From: Spirochaetaceae bacterium
GTDB taxonomy: Bacteria; Spirochaetota; Spirochaetia; DSM-27196; PXBQ01
Assembly (NCBI GenBank): GCA_003566875.1
Contig: PXBQ01000024.1
Span: 1-6,353, forward strand
Reading direction: 5' to 3'
DNA: 6,353 nt
Position numbers and translations under genes: made by a program. A model generated the notes under the pieces. The model did no database searches. It saw only the letters and a list, made by a program, of their open reading frames with translations, and had not been told where the DNA came from. Shown in pieces: positions 6,209-6,353 of the stretch (position 1 is its first letter; each line of letters starts with the position of its first letter).

Positions 6209-6261
6209 CGGCGCACGGCTATCGGGAACGGACCGGCGCCTATCTCGGTTACCGTGCGTCG
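6209..6261. repeat. Inverted repeat after proW (10-bp stem, 33-base loop)
   Basis: CGGCGCACGG (6209-6218) pairs with CCGTGCGTCG (6252-6261), giving ten pairs as RNA with one G-U, starting five bases past the proW stop. No T-run follows on the plus strand, so it is not a textbook intrinsic terminator. It could protect the 3' end of the operon message, act in a factor-dependent terminator, or regulate the frame that may start at 6276. Confidence 0.5.
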
Positions 6262-6275
6262 CGCCCCGCGAATTC

Positions 6276-6353
6276 ATGCTTTATGCTCCGGAGTTTGACG
6301 TTGGGCAGGCGGCGATTACCGCCGATCTGCTCGGCCGTGAGGCGGCCGGTGAC
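6276..6353 (+). CDS. Possible start of an unidentified gene, cut by the right edge
   Basis: From ATG 6276 the frame stays open for 26 codons to the window edge (beginning MLYAPEFDVGQAAITAD). Its codon choice (CTG, GCG, GAG, CGT, GGT) resembles the neighbouring genes. I do not recognise the product. There is no Shine-Dalgarno sequence before the ATG, which follows the 6209-6261 inverted repeat by 14 bases. The frame is also continuous with proW past its TAG. An alternative is a convergent minus-strand gene whose stop would be at 6249-6251; its 34 visible codons are also plausible. The window is too short to decide. Confidence 0.25.
   Translation, partial: MLYAPEFDVGQAAITADLLGREAAGD

Noticed and set aside
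6277..6289. Lac-promoter-like TTTATGCTCCGG string
   Set aside because: The resemblance is short, there is no -35 partner at the right distance, and it lies inside a possible coding frame.
1..6353. CRISPR arrays, tRNA or rRNA genes, insertion sequences, phage or defence genes
   Set aside because: No regularly spaced repeats, cloverleaf-like segments, transposase or integrase motifs, or terminal inverted repeats with target duplications were found on reading both strands.

Overview
The window is a piece of a moderately GC-rich bacterial chromosome (60-base blocks I counted were about 55-65% GC inside genes). It holds six protein-coding regions. One is cut at the left edge, and there may be a seventh fragment at the right edge. 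The lineage cannot be fixed from the sequence alone. The substrate-binding protein has a signal peptide ending in a Gly-Gly-Gln-Ala-Glu type junction. From memory, that style of export signal is common in free-living Spirochaetota (Spirochaeta/Alkalispirochaeta type), so a halotolerant or alkaliphilic spirochaete is my best guess, as inference only. A cleaved signal peptide with no lipobox cysteine also suits a diderm cell with a periplasm.

Layout. Positions 1-488 (+): C-terminal part of an ABC-2 type export permease. Positions 538-1545 (-): complete aldo/keto reductase, convergent with the permease. Positions 1546-1684: divergent intergenic region. Positions 1685-2830 (+): complete zinc-independent MDR (quinone-oxidoreductase-like) dehydrogenase. 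Positions 2831-3034: AT-rich intergenic region with imperfect repeats, small dyads and a well-formed sigma-70-type promoter. Positions 3035-6203 (+): a three-gene ABC importer operon of the glycine betaine/proline (ProU/OpuA) type, in the order proX (periplasmic binding protein), proV (ATPase with C-terminal CBS domains), proW (permease). Positions 6204-6353: a long-stem inverted repeat and a possible truncated reading frame.

The importer is the functional core. ProX would capture a quaternary-ammonium or related compatible solute in the periplasm with an aromatic cage. ProW would form the channel and ProV would drive it with ATP, with the CBS domains as a likely osmotic/ionic-strength sensor. 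The two oxidoreductases lie divergently upstream and have no demonstrable link to the importer. They could be general carbonyl or quinone reductases.

I found no mobile element, CRISPR array, RNA gene or plainly novel system. The most interesting items are the strongly acidic tail of the permease, the repeat- and dyad-bearing proX promoter region, and the unexplained inverted repeat and frame after the operon.
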